Shown piece after piece: positions 1 to 8,622 of a stretch of 55,588 nucleotides of DNA. Location of the stretch: contig VRUK01000026.1 of assembly GCA_019456195.1 (NCBI GenBank), forward strand, positions 1 through 55,588, in the 5' to 3' direction. The translations under genes were made by a program, and so were the position numbers. This DNA comes from Planctomycetota bacterium (GTDB taxonomy: Bacteria > Planctomycetota > Phycisphaerae > Sedimentisphaerales > Anaerobacaceae). The notes beneath the pieces are model-generated. The model did no database searches and was not told the DNA's origin. It worked only from the letters and a program-made list of their open reading frames with translations. Within the stretch, counting starts at the first letter, position 1, and each line of letters opens with the position of its first letter.

Positions 1-2024
1 AATGTTAGAAGTATTTTTGGCCGTTGTGCTATCTTGAAAAGTGTTACCCTTGAGCATATCAGATTGAACCATGCCGAAAAGTGAGAATTTAGTCCGTCTA
101 AAGCCGGATCCGAGATTTGTTGATTTTTGGTGGTTTTTTGTTGAAAATCAATGAAAAATGGCCAAAAATGCTCTTTTTTAGTTATATCTACACGAATTAG
201 GCCCCTGCCAACGATGCGTTTGAGCCGTTTACTCTCGACCTCGATTCTGCTGCGTTCACTGGCGTTGGTAATGCCATATTTCCTGCATAGCTCCAGGAAG
301 TGTTTTACCCGAGGTCGCATTCGCTCGGCCAGGGCGAAATCAACCGATGATTTATCCTTTATATACCAGATTGGTTCGATGGCGGCCCGGTACGCGCAGA
401 TTGAGGCCTTTTCCACACGAGCACGAACGGCGTCGTTTTCGGCTAATCTCATCGCCTCAGTGAAAGCAAATAGACCCACCTTGGTTATGGTTTCATCGAT
501 TGCATAATCTTTCGCCTTACCAAAGCAGTTCGGATGCAATCCGCTGGCCAGTGCGTTCTCGTGAGTTAGATTGATAAACCGCCGAATTGGCTCGGCACTG
601 CGGCCATAATGTAAATCAAGAAATTCGTCTGTTAGCTTCCGGCTGCTTTTGCTCGGATCCCAGAGTAGATTGGCCATCACATAATTGCGTAAATCAGAAA
701 GCTCGGCCCCGAGAGCATTGCCCGCCGCCTGCATAAATATCCCTATCGCATTATTGGTAACAAAGTACCGGATGTTCGATTCTATTACCCGAAGGTTGGG
801 ACATGGAAGTAAATAATTGCTAAAGTTCGTATTGTAGTTCCAAATAGAAATATGGTCGCACATTTTACCCCAGTTGGCCAGGTCCTGGCAAAACTGTACA
901 TTTTTCCTGCACGTTGGGTCATTGATAGGGTGCAGAACACAGCACTCAATGCTGCACAACTGGATTTGAACGTTTGGCCGGGGCTTGATCGTTTTTGGCG
1001 GCTTGCGTGAATACCAGTAAGACAATGTACCCACCATTACATCCGGATACTCCTTCGCTACCTCATCTGCTACTGCATTGACAAATGTCAGCAGCGAGCC
1101 CATTGGCGTACCTTCTTGCTCATCAATGGCGGAACATCGGGAGCAGCGACAGTATTTATTATTGTCGTTCTGGCTGACTGATATGTTCTCCATATTAGGA
1201 TTCTTCTTGAGAACATCTAAAACTGAATCGGTGACGATGCGGAGGACATCCGGATTGGTCAGACAGAGTTCCGGCCCCCCACCTCCCATCTCCAGTTTGC
1301 GCTCGCCCTCGACCAGGGCGAAATACTCCGGGTGTTCCTTTCCATATTCCTGCGATGAGAGATGACTATGAAAGCTGTGGTTTATGAGATTCAGTCCTGT
1401 CTTGCCGCCCAGCTTCGCCTCGGCAGTGACGGTATTTACACGAATTCGAGCGGCGAAAGCAGGATTTCTGTTGGTTTCGCCATAATAACTCCAGCGAAAA
1501 CGCAGAGGTGGATGATAAAAACGGTCCAAAGGTCCAATCACACGCCACGTCCCTATCCTTGGCACATACGTATGGTCAACTGTGAGGAATCGTACGCCGA
1601 CATAATCTTCAAGAAAAGTATAAACACCGTAGAGTGTCCCACGTGTCCCCTCCTGCGGTTGGCCGGCTATCGCAATGTTATCATCCCGTACAATAATGCG
1701 AAAGTCTTCCTGCCCAAACTCATCGGTGCTGAAACCAACGCTGCTGGCACGCATAGACGGGCTTGAACCAATAAAGATATGATGCTGTCCACTCGTGGCA
1801 GAATCGGACTGACTGATAATTGGCAGATTAGTATTACTTGCCTGAGCAAAATGGCTTTGGAATTCTTCAGCGGCGTAAATCTCGTTTGGCGAAGCATTTT
1901 TTGCTATTACAATGTCCCAGTTATCCAGCTTAGCAAGGTTTACTCCACTTGGAACAGTGGCAGAAACAGGACAAACCGCCAGGACATACAGCAGAACTAT
2001 CATTGGTACAACATAGCGAGGCAT
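1..2024 (-). CDS. DUF4838 domain protein, exported, 3' end cut by window edge
   Basis: Read on the minus strand, this frame is open from an ATG at 2022-2024 to the window edge (674 codons, no stop), so the gene is partial. An N-terminal signal peptide (MPRYVVPMIVLLYVLAVCPV) is followed by a GH20/alpha-glucuronidase N-domain-like region (EIYAAEEFQSHF, GTLYGVYTFLEDYVGVRF). Next comes the DUF4838 core with SQNDNNKYCRCSRC near residue 290 and later SIWNYNTNF. DUF4838 proteins are putative exported glycan-active enzymes common in Planctomycetes and Bacteroidetes; the substrate is unknown. Up to about residue 620 (near position 160) the protein reads as typical family sequence. The remaining ~50 codons are low-complexity and unlike the family, so the gene may be truncated or rearranged there. 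The neighbouring minus-strand genes are also exported and polysaccharide-related. Confidence 0.85.
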   Translation of the reverse strand, partial: MPRYVVPMIVLLYVLAVCPVSATVPSGVNLAKLDNWDIVIAKNASPNEIYAAEEFQSHFAQASNTNLPIISQSDSATSGQHHIFIGSSPSMRASSVGFSTDEFGQEDFRIIVRDDNIAIAGQPQEGTRGTLYGVYTFLEDYVGVRFLTVDHTYVPRIGTWRVIGPLDRFYHPPLRFRWSYYGETNRNPAFAARIRVNTVTAEAKLGGKTGLNLINHSFHSHLSSQEYGKEHPEYFALVEGERKLEMGGGGPELCLTNPDVLRIVTDSVLDVLKKNPNMENISVSQNDNNKYCRCSRCSAIDEQEGTPMGSLLTFVNAVADEVAKEYPDVMVGTLSYWYSRKPPKTIKPRPNVQIQLCSIECCVLHPINDPTCRKNVQFCQDLANWGKMCDHISIWNYNTNFSNYLLPCPNLRVIESNIRYFVTNNAIGIFMQAAGNALGAELSDLRNYVMANLLWDPSKSSRKLTDEFLDLHYGRSAEPIRRFINLTHENALASGLHPNCFGKAKDYAIDETITKVGLFAFTEAMRLAENDAVRARVEKASICAYRAAIEPIWYIKDKSSVDFALAERMRPRVKHFLELCRKYGITNASERSRIEVESKRLKRIVGRGLIRVDITKKEHFWPFFIDFQQKTTKNQQISDPALDGLNSHFSAWFNLICSRVTLFKIAQRPKILLT

Positions 2025-2087
2025 AGTATTATCTCCTTTCCTATAATAGTTTGAGCCTTTAAGGGGCTGGACTCTTCCGAGAGTGCT

Positions 2088-5000
2088 TTACAGACCATTT
2101 TCTATTGGCCCGGGCCTTACTACCACAGGTGCATTTTTTATCTGTGGTCGAATAGCCAGCCAGTCAATCCCCTGAAACTCAGGGTCGTCGATCTGTCTTA
2201 CTTCCTCATCGCCACGATAAGGACACATCGCATCAACCCATGCGATGAGTTTTCTCCGGCTTAGCTCGTCAACTTTTACATTGTAATGTTTTCCGTTCGA
2301 GGCCATATCGACAAGACGGCTTTTGTAAGATAACTTAGTCATTGGTTCTGGTGTTACATAAGCAGCCGGGTCACGCTGATCATAGGCCTCAACCAATATT
2401 GTATCGGCAATCCCAAATCCGGCCGGTGGATTTTCCGGTGGATGATAAACTGCCCCCCATGAAGGATTACCAATCAAAAGCACATAAGGCTCCTTGAAAA
2501 GACCACTGCCGCGAAACGTAAGGTCAGGTTCGGCCCGTTCATCTCCGTCGCCCTGGTGACACTCACCACAGTACTTGTCCAACACAGGTTGAACAAATCG
2601 CATATAGCTTATCGACTCATCGCCCCAGGGCGGCGGGGTAATTTCCGAGGGACTACGGCGCAGTGCCCTGGCACTGGCCTTATTAGCCGGAGTTACACTG
2701 TGCATCTCGTGACAGCCCAGGCACCCTCTTGTCTCGCCCGGCATCACACCTGAGACCGAACGCATTGTCTGTAATGCCAGATAATTGTCATCGAGCAATT
2801 GAAAATAAAGCGATAGACCCGAAGGCGCTTTAAAATGCACAGAGCCATCTTCTTCAATTGGAACCGTTCCAAGTATCCGTTTGACTCCCTCAGAAGATAC
2901 CATCGAAACCACTGGTCCGGTCGATGCATAAGGTCGTTTGTACCAATAGCTGTATGTCTTGGCATCCATCGTCAGAATACGAAGATAACTTGCTCTGCCC
3001 CTGATTTTCGCCGGAGCGTTATGATAAACGTTATGACTGAATATAATACCCCCGGCAGGCTCATGCCGCTCTGCCATTGTGGGCCATTGAACAGAATCCG
3101 GCTTTACCGCGGGCTTCGGACGAGGCTTGAGAGGCATGGCGTGAAGAATGTGATGTACACCCTCGTAAATCAGCTCTTTGTTACCCGTTGTATCCATCAG
3201 GTACAATACAAACTTGCCATCCCTGTCGGCTGATACAAGAAACACTTCTTCGCTTAATGGGTAAGGATTCTGATAGGCGCGGTAGTTACCGCTCTTATGA
3301 TAATTCTCAGACTCTATCGGATCGACCGGGCCGTTGCCTGATTCGGGCCATTCGAGTTCTGCGGTTACTTTTGTAAGGCCACCCGGGAAGTTAAGACCTT
3401 TTCGTGTGTCAACAATGCCGATACTACCGGAAAACCAGTTATGATGCGCAGATCCGGTAAACATTACCCTGTGGCTGCCCGGGATCGACCGGGCGTCTTT
3501 TAGAAGATCAGGCCACACGCTCTGGTTGCCCCAGAAAGTAGCAGCGCCGGTTCCATCCGGAGCCATCGTCCAAAGCGATTGAGCTCGCCAGAGCGGCTTA
3601 TCGGTATATTCCCAACGGGTATAGATCACCGTGCCGTCATTGAGCATCGAAGGCAGATAGTCCGGCTCGTTATTGCGGGAAATAATATACATATTACTGC
3701 CGTTGAGATCGCACCGCGTTAGCACAAACGAGTTCGTCGGCGGCATGCAGCGGACATAGTTATGCCCGCGTGTGCTGGCAAAGATGATGTGCCTGTTATC
3801 CGGAAGATAGATCGGGTCAACATCGTCATAGATACTATCAGTAATCTGTCGTAAGCCGGAGCCATCAATATTTATCTCGTAAAGATGAAAGTTCTTCTCG
3901 TTAGCCGGATGAAATGACAGCAGCACCCGCTTTGCATCAAATGACAGGTCAGGCCGCCAGAATGTACCGTGCAATGGCTCGTCCGGCATCAGTTTTACCA
4001 AATGCCCCGTTAGGGACAATCCTTTAAGAGTAAGCAGTCTGCCACCCGGCACTGCCATATAGCCAAGTCGATGACGCGTCTCATGGGGCCATTCAGATCC
4101 CGCCGGCGAAGGTATATCTACAAACAACAAACTGTCAAAATCCACAACGGGATCACCCAACATTATTCTGCGTTTAATACTTCGCACTGTGTAATATAAC
4201 CGCTTACTGGCGCCATTAACCACCCTTGCTTCCAAAGCTTTTAGCCTGGACAATTCTTTTGAAAAATCGACCTGGTCCGGATACTTCCGCTTGATCCTGG
4301 CGGCAGCTTCCTTAGCCCATTCTATCTCTCTCTTTATGCGATTAACTGTTACATTACCATCTGCCTGAAATAGCCAATCTCGCCGCAATAAATCTTCCGC
4401 CTCTTTTGCTGAGTAATCCCGCGTTTGAGGAGTATATGGCTTTACATAAGGAGCTACTGCTTCATGCTGCACAGGTCTGTACACTATCAGTTTCGCAGCC
4501 TCCATCATAAGAATAATCCAATCCGCCTCACACGTCCCAGCCTCAGCCATATCCTTTAGCCGCTCAAATTTCGCCGCCAACTGCTCGACTCTTTTCCATT
4601 TCTTCAGCTCAGTCTCACTAAGCCCGGCCCATTGCTGCCGGGTCAGCGGCTTATACTCCGTCACAAGGCCTGTCAGGTATTCGCCCTTACTTAAATTCCA
4701 CGAATTATCCGCGGCGATCAGATACTCGAAAGGTTGGCTGTTTGTCGCTTTAGAAAAATCAGTAAACTCTTTGGGAAATCTTGCAGCAAGTTTTGCCTGG
4801 ACAAGCTTCAATAAAACGGCCGGCACATTACCGCCTTTCAGGTTCTTCCGGGTCCCGGCCAAAGTTTCGGCAAAAGTTGTTTTATCCTCATATACATTCT
4901 CTATCTGCTCTTGATAGTCCTCAGCCTTCGTCCCGTTCACCGACAGACCTTTCTCATATAATCCGGCGATCTGTTCGCCTGCCAGCGCTATATTGAATAT

Positions 5001-5669
5001 CCGCATATCATCTATCATCCCATGGAAAAACTCGCCCGTTCCCCCCAGTGACCCTATAAACGCATCGGCCTTACCACCGGAAATGATCCGTCCCGGTTTT
5101 TCGTGTGAGCCAATTTCAAGCCCGTCCAGATATATCCGCATCTTCTTACCATCAAATGTCCCTGCCACATGGTGCCATTGAAGATCTGTCAACAACGACG
5201 AGTGAACCGGAGCGTCTAACTCCTCGTAACCTGAACCCTCTACGTTTAGCCCCAGTGACAATACCCGGCCGTTATGCTGAAATGAAAAAAGGATCCGCCT
5301 GTCCCCGTCTTCCTTGCGGAATATCTCTCGAAAACCAGAAAGCTCTTTTGGACTCACCCATGTTGAGATAGTAATGAATGGTAGATTTCTGAATGCCTCA
5401 TTGGCCTTTATACGGATTGCCTGGGGTCCCTTAAGATATGCCGCCGAGGCGAAAACTCCATCATCGAGGGAAACATTACCCTGGACACTTGCGTCAAGCC
5501 CAGCCTCGGTAGAATCCCTTAACAGGCCCTCCGTCAAATCATCGAATGTCCAATGCCCGATCAATCCTTGCCGGAGGCCATCCTCATTTTCAATTTTAGC
5601 AGCAAACGTGTTACCGGTTGAAGCAATACAAATATAGATAAGCAGAAGATATGAGACTTTTGTTTTCAT
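2088..5669 (-). CDS. HzsA-related protein: LamG + PD40 propeller + di-haem C-terminus
   Basis: 1193 residues with a signal peptide (cleavage near NTFAA). Residues ~35-245 form a LamG/concanavalin-like domain (GLIGHWTFDD, FHGMIDDMRIFNIAL). A helical linker follows, then PD40/TolB-type propeller motifs at ~560-830 (DIYDDVDPIYLPD-type, IIFASTRGH, RWEYTDKPLW). The C-terminal part carries two c-type haem motifs, CLGCH at ~984 and CGECH at ~1035. This architecture matches the 'HzsA-related' family of Planctomycetes, which resembles the alpha subunit of hydrazine synthase but is widespread outside anammox bacteria; its reaction is unknown. It is probably exported, since haem is attached outside the cytoplasmic membrane. 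A degenerate copy of its first ~45 bases lies just upstream at 5723-5771. No beta/gamma hydrazine synthase partner is present, so hydrazine synthesis is not implied. Confidence 0.85.
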   Translation of the reverse strand: MKTKVSYLLLIYICIASTGNTFAAKIENEDGLRQGLIGHWTFDDLTEGLLRDSTEAGLDASVQGNVSLDDGVFASAAYLKGPQAIRIKANEAFRNLPFITISTWVSPKELSGFREIFRKEDGDRRILFSFQHNGRVLSLGLNVEGSGYEELDAPVHSSLLTDLQWHHVAGTFDGKKMRIYLDGLEIGSHEKPGRIISGGKADAFIGSLGGTGEFFHGMIDDMRIFNIALAGEQIAGLYEKGLSVNGTKAEDYQEQIENVYEDKTTFAETLAGTRKNLKGGNVPAVLLKLVQAKLAARFPKEFTDFSKATNSQPFEYLIAADNSWNLSKGEYLTGLVTEYKPLTRQQWAGLSETELKKWKRVEQLAAKFERLKDMAEAGTCEADWIILMMEAAKLIVYRPVQHEAVAPYVKPYTPQTRDYSAKEAEDLLRRDWLFQADGNVTVNRIKREIEWAKEAAARIKRKYPDQVDFSKELSRLKALEARVVNGASKRLYYTVRSIKRRIMLGDPVVDFDSLLFVDIPSPAGSEWPHETRHRLGYMAVPGGRLLTLKGLSLTGHLVKLMPDEPLHGTFWRPDLSFDAKRVLLSFHPANEKNFHLYEINIDGSGLRQITDSIYDDVDPIYLPDNRHIIFASTRGHNYVRCMPPTNSFVLTRCDLNGSNMYIISRNNEPDYLPSMLNDGTVIYTRWEYTDKPLWRAQSLWTMAPDGTGAATFWGNQSVWPDLLKDARSIPGSHRVMFTGSAHHNWFSGSIGIVDTRKGLNFPGGLTKVTAELEWPESGNGPVDPIESENYHKSGNYRAYQNPYPLSEEVFLVSADRDGKFVLYLMDTTGNKELIYEGVHHILHAMPLKPRPKPAVKPDSVQWPTMAERHEPAGGIIFSHNVYHNAPAKIRGRASYLRILTMDAKTYSYWYKRPYASTGPVVSMVSSEGVKRILGTVPIEEDGSVHFKAPSGLSLYFQLLDDNYLALQTMRSVSGVMPGETRGCLGCHEMHSVTPANKASARALRRSPSEITPPPWGDESISYMRFVQPVLDKYCGECHQGDGDERAEPDLTFRGSGLFKEPYVLLIGNPSWGAVYHPPENPPAGFGIADTILVEAYDQRDPAAYVTPEPMTKLSYKSRLVDMASNGKHYNVKVDELSRRKLIAWVDAMCPYRGDEEVRQIDDPEFQGIDWLAIRPQIKNAPVVVRPGPIENGL

Positions 5670-5722
5670 TAAACAGACTCCCGATAATTATCGTTACTCG
5701 TATTATAACAACCTTCTTAGAT

Positions 5723-5771
5723 TGGAGTAATACAAATTTAGACTAAGGAGAAGATATGAGACTTTTATTTT
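5723..5771 (-). repeat. degenerate duplicate of the 5' end of the HzsA-related gene
   Basis: Positions 5723-5771 match 5619-5666, the signal-peptide start of the downstream gene, at roughly 42 of 48 bases with a one-base insertion. Shared blocks include GAAGATATGAGACTTTT and AATACAAAT on the plus strand. This copy lacks the ATG and has an in-frame stop, so it is a non-coding remnant of a local duplication about 100 bp away. Confidence 0.75.
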
Positions 5772-5800
5772 GCAAGCTGCTGACTGTTGAAATCAAATCC

Positions 5801-6823
5801 TCATTTTGGCAAGGGGAGGTACTTGTCCAAAAACCGATCCATGAGATAACAGCATCGGTCATTAACTGGTTCGGCAAGGTCCATAGTGTGAGGCCAGCCG
5901 GGAAACTTTTCATAAACCATCGGTATGTTTAGTTGGTTTAATTTTTTTGCGAGCTTGTCTGCCTGGGCGATAGGTACCGTTGAATCGATAGTCCCATGCA
6001 GAATCAGGGTGGGTGGATCATCCCTGGTCAGGTGAGTGATCGGTGATGCAAAAGCATATATTTCCGGTTCATCATCATATTGTTTGCCGGAAAGAAAATC
6101 ATGCAGCACTTTTTGTTTCCGTGCAAAAGGAGTTGTCAGATCAGCGGGGCCATAATAATTCACCACTACCTGAACGCGGCTGCTAATTCCCGGATGCCCT
6201 CCCACTCCTTCAAGTTTAGCTACGTCGGATGAATATCCAGCCATCATGGACAGATGACCGCCAGCAGAGTTTCCGGAAACACCAATTTTATCAGGATTGA
6301 TATTATATTTTTTCGCATTAGCCCGCATCCACCGTACTGCGCATTTGGTATCATGAACCGCGGCCGGAAATGGTGCTTCATTAGTAAGACGGTATGAAAT
6401 AGTGGCTGTGGCATAACCACGAGCGGCATATTTTACAGCATAATATTTCATGTCCGCCCTGTTGCCGCTCTTCCAGGCGCCGCCATGTATAAAGATGAGC
6501 CCGGGAACAGGTTTGTCCGTCCTGGGCAGGTATAGGTCTAAATGAAGGGACCGCTGACCCACCTTCCCATATTCCAGGCCTTTGATCTCCCGCACTGAAT
6601 CTGGTACAGGAACATTTTTGGCATCAATTAGTTTTACCTGACCCGTTAACAACGCTATCTTTAATTGAGCTTCAGTAGCGTATCCTTTCGGCATGGGTGG
6701 TTCTAACATATCATAGGCAAGCACAGGTATGGAAATTAATATGCCTGCGAAAGACAACATGACAGTGGATACAATCCCTTGTTTTGTTGAATTCACGATT
6801 TCACTGATTATAGGATTTTTCAT
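5801..6823 (-). CDS. exported alpha/beta hydrolase (carboxylesterase/HSL-like)
   Basis: 340 residues. An N-terminal hydrophobic stretch (TVMLSFAGILISIPVLAYD) suggests export. The oxyanion-hole motif FIHGGAWKSG lies near residue 112 and the nucleophile elbow GNSAGG near 190. The acid residue is in LILHGTIDSTVPIAQ and the catalytic histidine in FPGWPHTMD, giving a complete Ser-Asp-His triad. The fold is that of BD-FAE/acetyl-esterase-like hydrolases often found with plant-polysaccharide enzymes; deacylation of a sugar ester is plausible but the substrate is unknown. AAGGAAAG upstream of ATG 6823 supports the start. It precedes the HzsA-related gene on the same strand with a ~130-base gap. Confidence 0.88.
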   Translation of the reverse strand: MKNPIISEIVNSTKQGIVSTVMLSFAGILISIPVLAYDMLEPPMPKGYATEAQLKIALLTGQVKLIDAKNVPVPDSVREIKGLEYGKVGQRSLHLDLYLPRTDKPVPGLIFIHGGAWKSGNRADMKYYAVKYAARGYATATISYRLTNEAPFPAAVHDTKCAVRWMRANAKKYNINPDKIGVSGNSAGGHLSMMAGYSSDVAKLEGVGGHPGISSRVQVVVNYYGPADLTTPFARKQKVLHDFLSGKQYDDEPEIYAFASPITHLTRDDPPTLILHGTIDSTVPIAQADKLAKKLNQLNIPMVYEKFPGWPHTMDLAEPVNDRCCYLMDRFLDKYLPLPK

Positions 6824-7581
6824 TTTCTTTCCTTATACGTGATTATGGCATGTCCGGCAGCATCGATCAACAGAAATCAAAGAATATATGCAGTTAACAT
6901 TGGCAGATATTTCGTTACAGGATGCCTCAAAAATAATTGTGGCAATAGAGAATTTAGTATTTAATTTTAAATTCTTCGTAGGTGGCCGTGGCGTGTTGAC
7001 GAATCGAGATATTTTGCAAATCGGTGGCGTATGGATTATCATAACTATCAGCCGCACAGCAGCCTGGATTATATGGCCCCGGCGGCATTCGCAGCGCTGT
7101 GTCTTGAGCAAGGCTCCGGTTCCCTCCGCCTTACTCAAGATAATGAGAATTGTTGTTAACTATTCTCATGACGGCCGGACCAACATAAGGGGGCAGGTCA
7201 ATGTCATGTGGAAGAAGCACATCTTTGGCCTTTATGTAGGAGTTAAGAGTCCCCAACAAGCAGTTCAACCGTACAAGTGAAAGGCGCAGTTTTTCACTTG
7301 CCGGTTAGCTGAGGCGTTAGAAGTTTCGTAATTGAATCCTCATGAGATGAGCACGAGCTTTTGGAGGTATTCGAACGATAAAATGCATGTTAAGTCTCCA
7401 GGCTTTGACACGCAGGCACTTTACGGCTCTTCTTCTTATACCCATTGCTTACTACGTTACTCCCACACCCCTTCCACACTGCCAAACATATGCTTCAGTA
7501 TCGTGGTGGATTACATAGTCACCTTGTGAGTCCCTGCATTGTGAGCTTTATGATAAGGATAATTTACTTCGGTTCAAATAA
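6824..7581. other. 758-base gene-poor interval
   Basis: No ORF on either strand here shows a recognisable domain, a good ribosome site or protein-like composition; the two ~100-130-codon frames overlap each other antisense. The only structure I can support is the attC-like hairpin at 7251-7322. Confidence 0.6.
7251..7322 (+). other. integron attC-like recombination site (lone)
   Basis: The 72-base segment begins CCCCAAC and ends GCGTTAGAA, resembling R'' (RYYYAAC) and R' (GTTRRRY) with only the outermost base off in each. Inside, CAGTTCAACCG pairs with CGGTTAGCTG with an unpaired bulge, as in L''/L' boxes, and the centre is a perfect CAAGTGAAA/TTTCACTTG stem. This is the layout of an attC site. 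No integrase and no second site were seen, so it may be a relic cassette end or a coincidental hairpin. Confidence 0.5.
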
Positions 7582-8553
7582 TCATTGGGACCATGCTGTT
7601 GGTTCTCTATCCCAACGATGCTTCTCCAGCTCAATCATTAAAGAAGGATCTAAAAGCCCTGCATCACTAGTACCCATGTTCATCTCGACATGTTTTACCT
7701 TACGCATCCCAGCTATTATCGTGCTCACAGTTGGCTCGCCGATAATGAAACGAAGTGCCATTTCCGGCATAGTCATGCCGTCCGGTATCAACGGTTTGAG
7801 CATGTCCGCATGTTCTACGCTTGAGTTTAGATTCTCAGGGACGAAGTAGGTGTTGCGCCAATCGCCATCTGACCAGCGGCTTTTTTTCGTTAGTGTGCCT
7901 GTTAATGTGCCTTCGTCGAATGGTACCCGTGCGATGACGCCTATGTTCTGCTCTCGACAAGCAGGAAAAAGCTCGCATTTAGGATTTTGATCGAAGATAT
8001 TGTAGATTACTTGCACGGTATCAATAAGTCCGCTCTTGACTGCCTTTACCCCGTTCCATGGTTCCCAGCGGTTAATACTAATCCCAATAGCGTGAAATAA
8101 CCCCTGAGCCTTAAGCTCGCTCATTTTTCCGAACCAGCGATCATCTTCCAACCACAAATCTTCCCATGTATGGAACTGCATTAAATCGAAGGAATCCAGG
8201 CCGGCGTTTTTGAGACTCTTCTCGACGTACTCCTGAATATGTTCAGGAGGAAAGCAATCTTCAAGCGAATATTTACGCTTACTTGGCCATTTAAAGTTTT
8301 TGGGAGGTATCTTTGTTGCAGTATAGAGCTTCTTGTCGTTATTTGCTCTCAGAAGTTCGCCAAGCAAACTTTCACTCTTACCCTCACCATATCCCCAGGC
8401 TGTATCAAAAAAATTGCATCCGAGATCAACAGCATGCTGCATAGAACGCAGCGATTCCTCATCGTTAGAGCCGGTCCATCCTCCCATACCCCACATACCA
8501 TATCCGATCTCACTAATCTGCCAATTCGTACGTCCAAGTTTTCGAAATTTCAT
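7582..8553 (-). CDS. aldo/keto reductase family oxidoreductase
   Basis: 323 residues of the AKR TIM-barrel family, starting MKFRKLGRTNWQISEIGYG as in the YajO/Tas-like group. The catalytic Asp and Tyr are in FFDTAWGYGEGKSE, the Lys in TATKIPP and the His in LMQFHTW, so the tetrad is complete. The C-terminal NADP-binding region includes STIIAGMRK. The likely role is NAD(P)H-dependent carbonyl or sugar-derived substrate reduction in the cytoplasm; the substrate cannot be told. No signal peptide. It lies ~70 bases downstream of the beta-helix gene on the same strand, suggesting a shared catabolic context. The ribosome site is weak. Confidence 0.92.
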   Translation of the reverse strand: MKFRKLGRTNWQISEIGYGMWGMGGWTGSNDEESLRSMQHAVDLGCNFFDTAWGYGEGKSESLLGELLRANNDKKLYTATKIPPKNFKWPSKRKYSLEDCFPPEHIQEYVEKSLKNAGLDSFDLMQFHTWEDLWLEDDRWFGKMSELKAQGLFHAIGISINRWEPWNGVKAVKSGLIDTVQVIYNIFDQNPKCELFPACREQNIGVIARVPFDEGTLTGTLTKKSRWSDGDWRNTYFVPENLNSSVEHADMLKPLIPDGMTMPEMALRFIIGEPTVSTIIAGMRKVKHVEMNMGTSDAGLLDPSLMIELEKHRWDREPTAWSQ

Positions 8554-8622
8554 ATTAAATACCCTTTTTCACTTTTACTTGGCCTCGATTTGCTCTGCTT
8601 TCAGTGCCCGATAAGTTTAATT

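Noticed and set aside
2088..5669. Evidence for anammox (hydrazine synthase alpha)
   Set aside because: HzsA-related proteins are widespread in planctomycetes; no beta/gamma subunits or hydrazine dehydrogenase are nearby.
6833..7280. Overlapping ~100-130-codon frames on both strands
   Set aside because: No domain, no ribosome site and unlike protein composition; the plus-strand one ends inside the attC-like hairpin.
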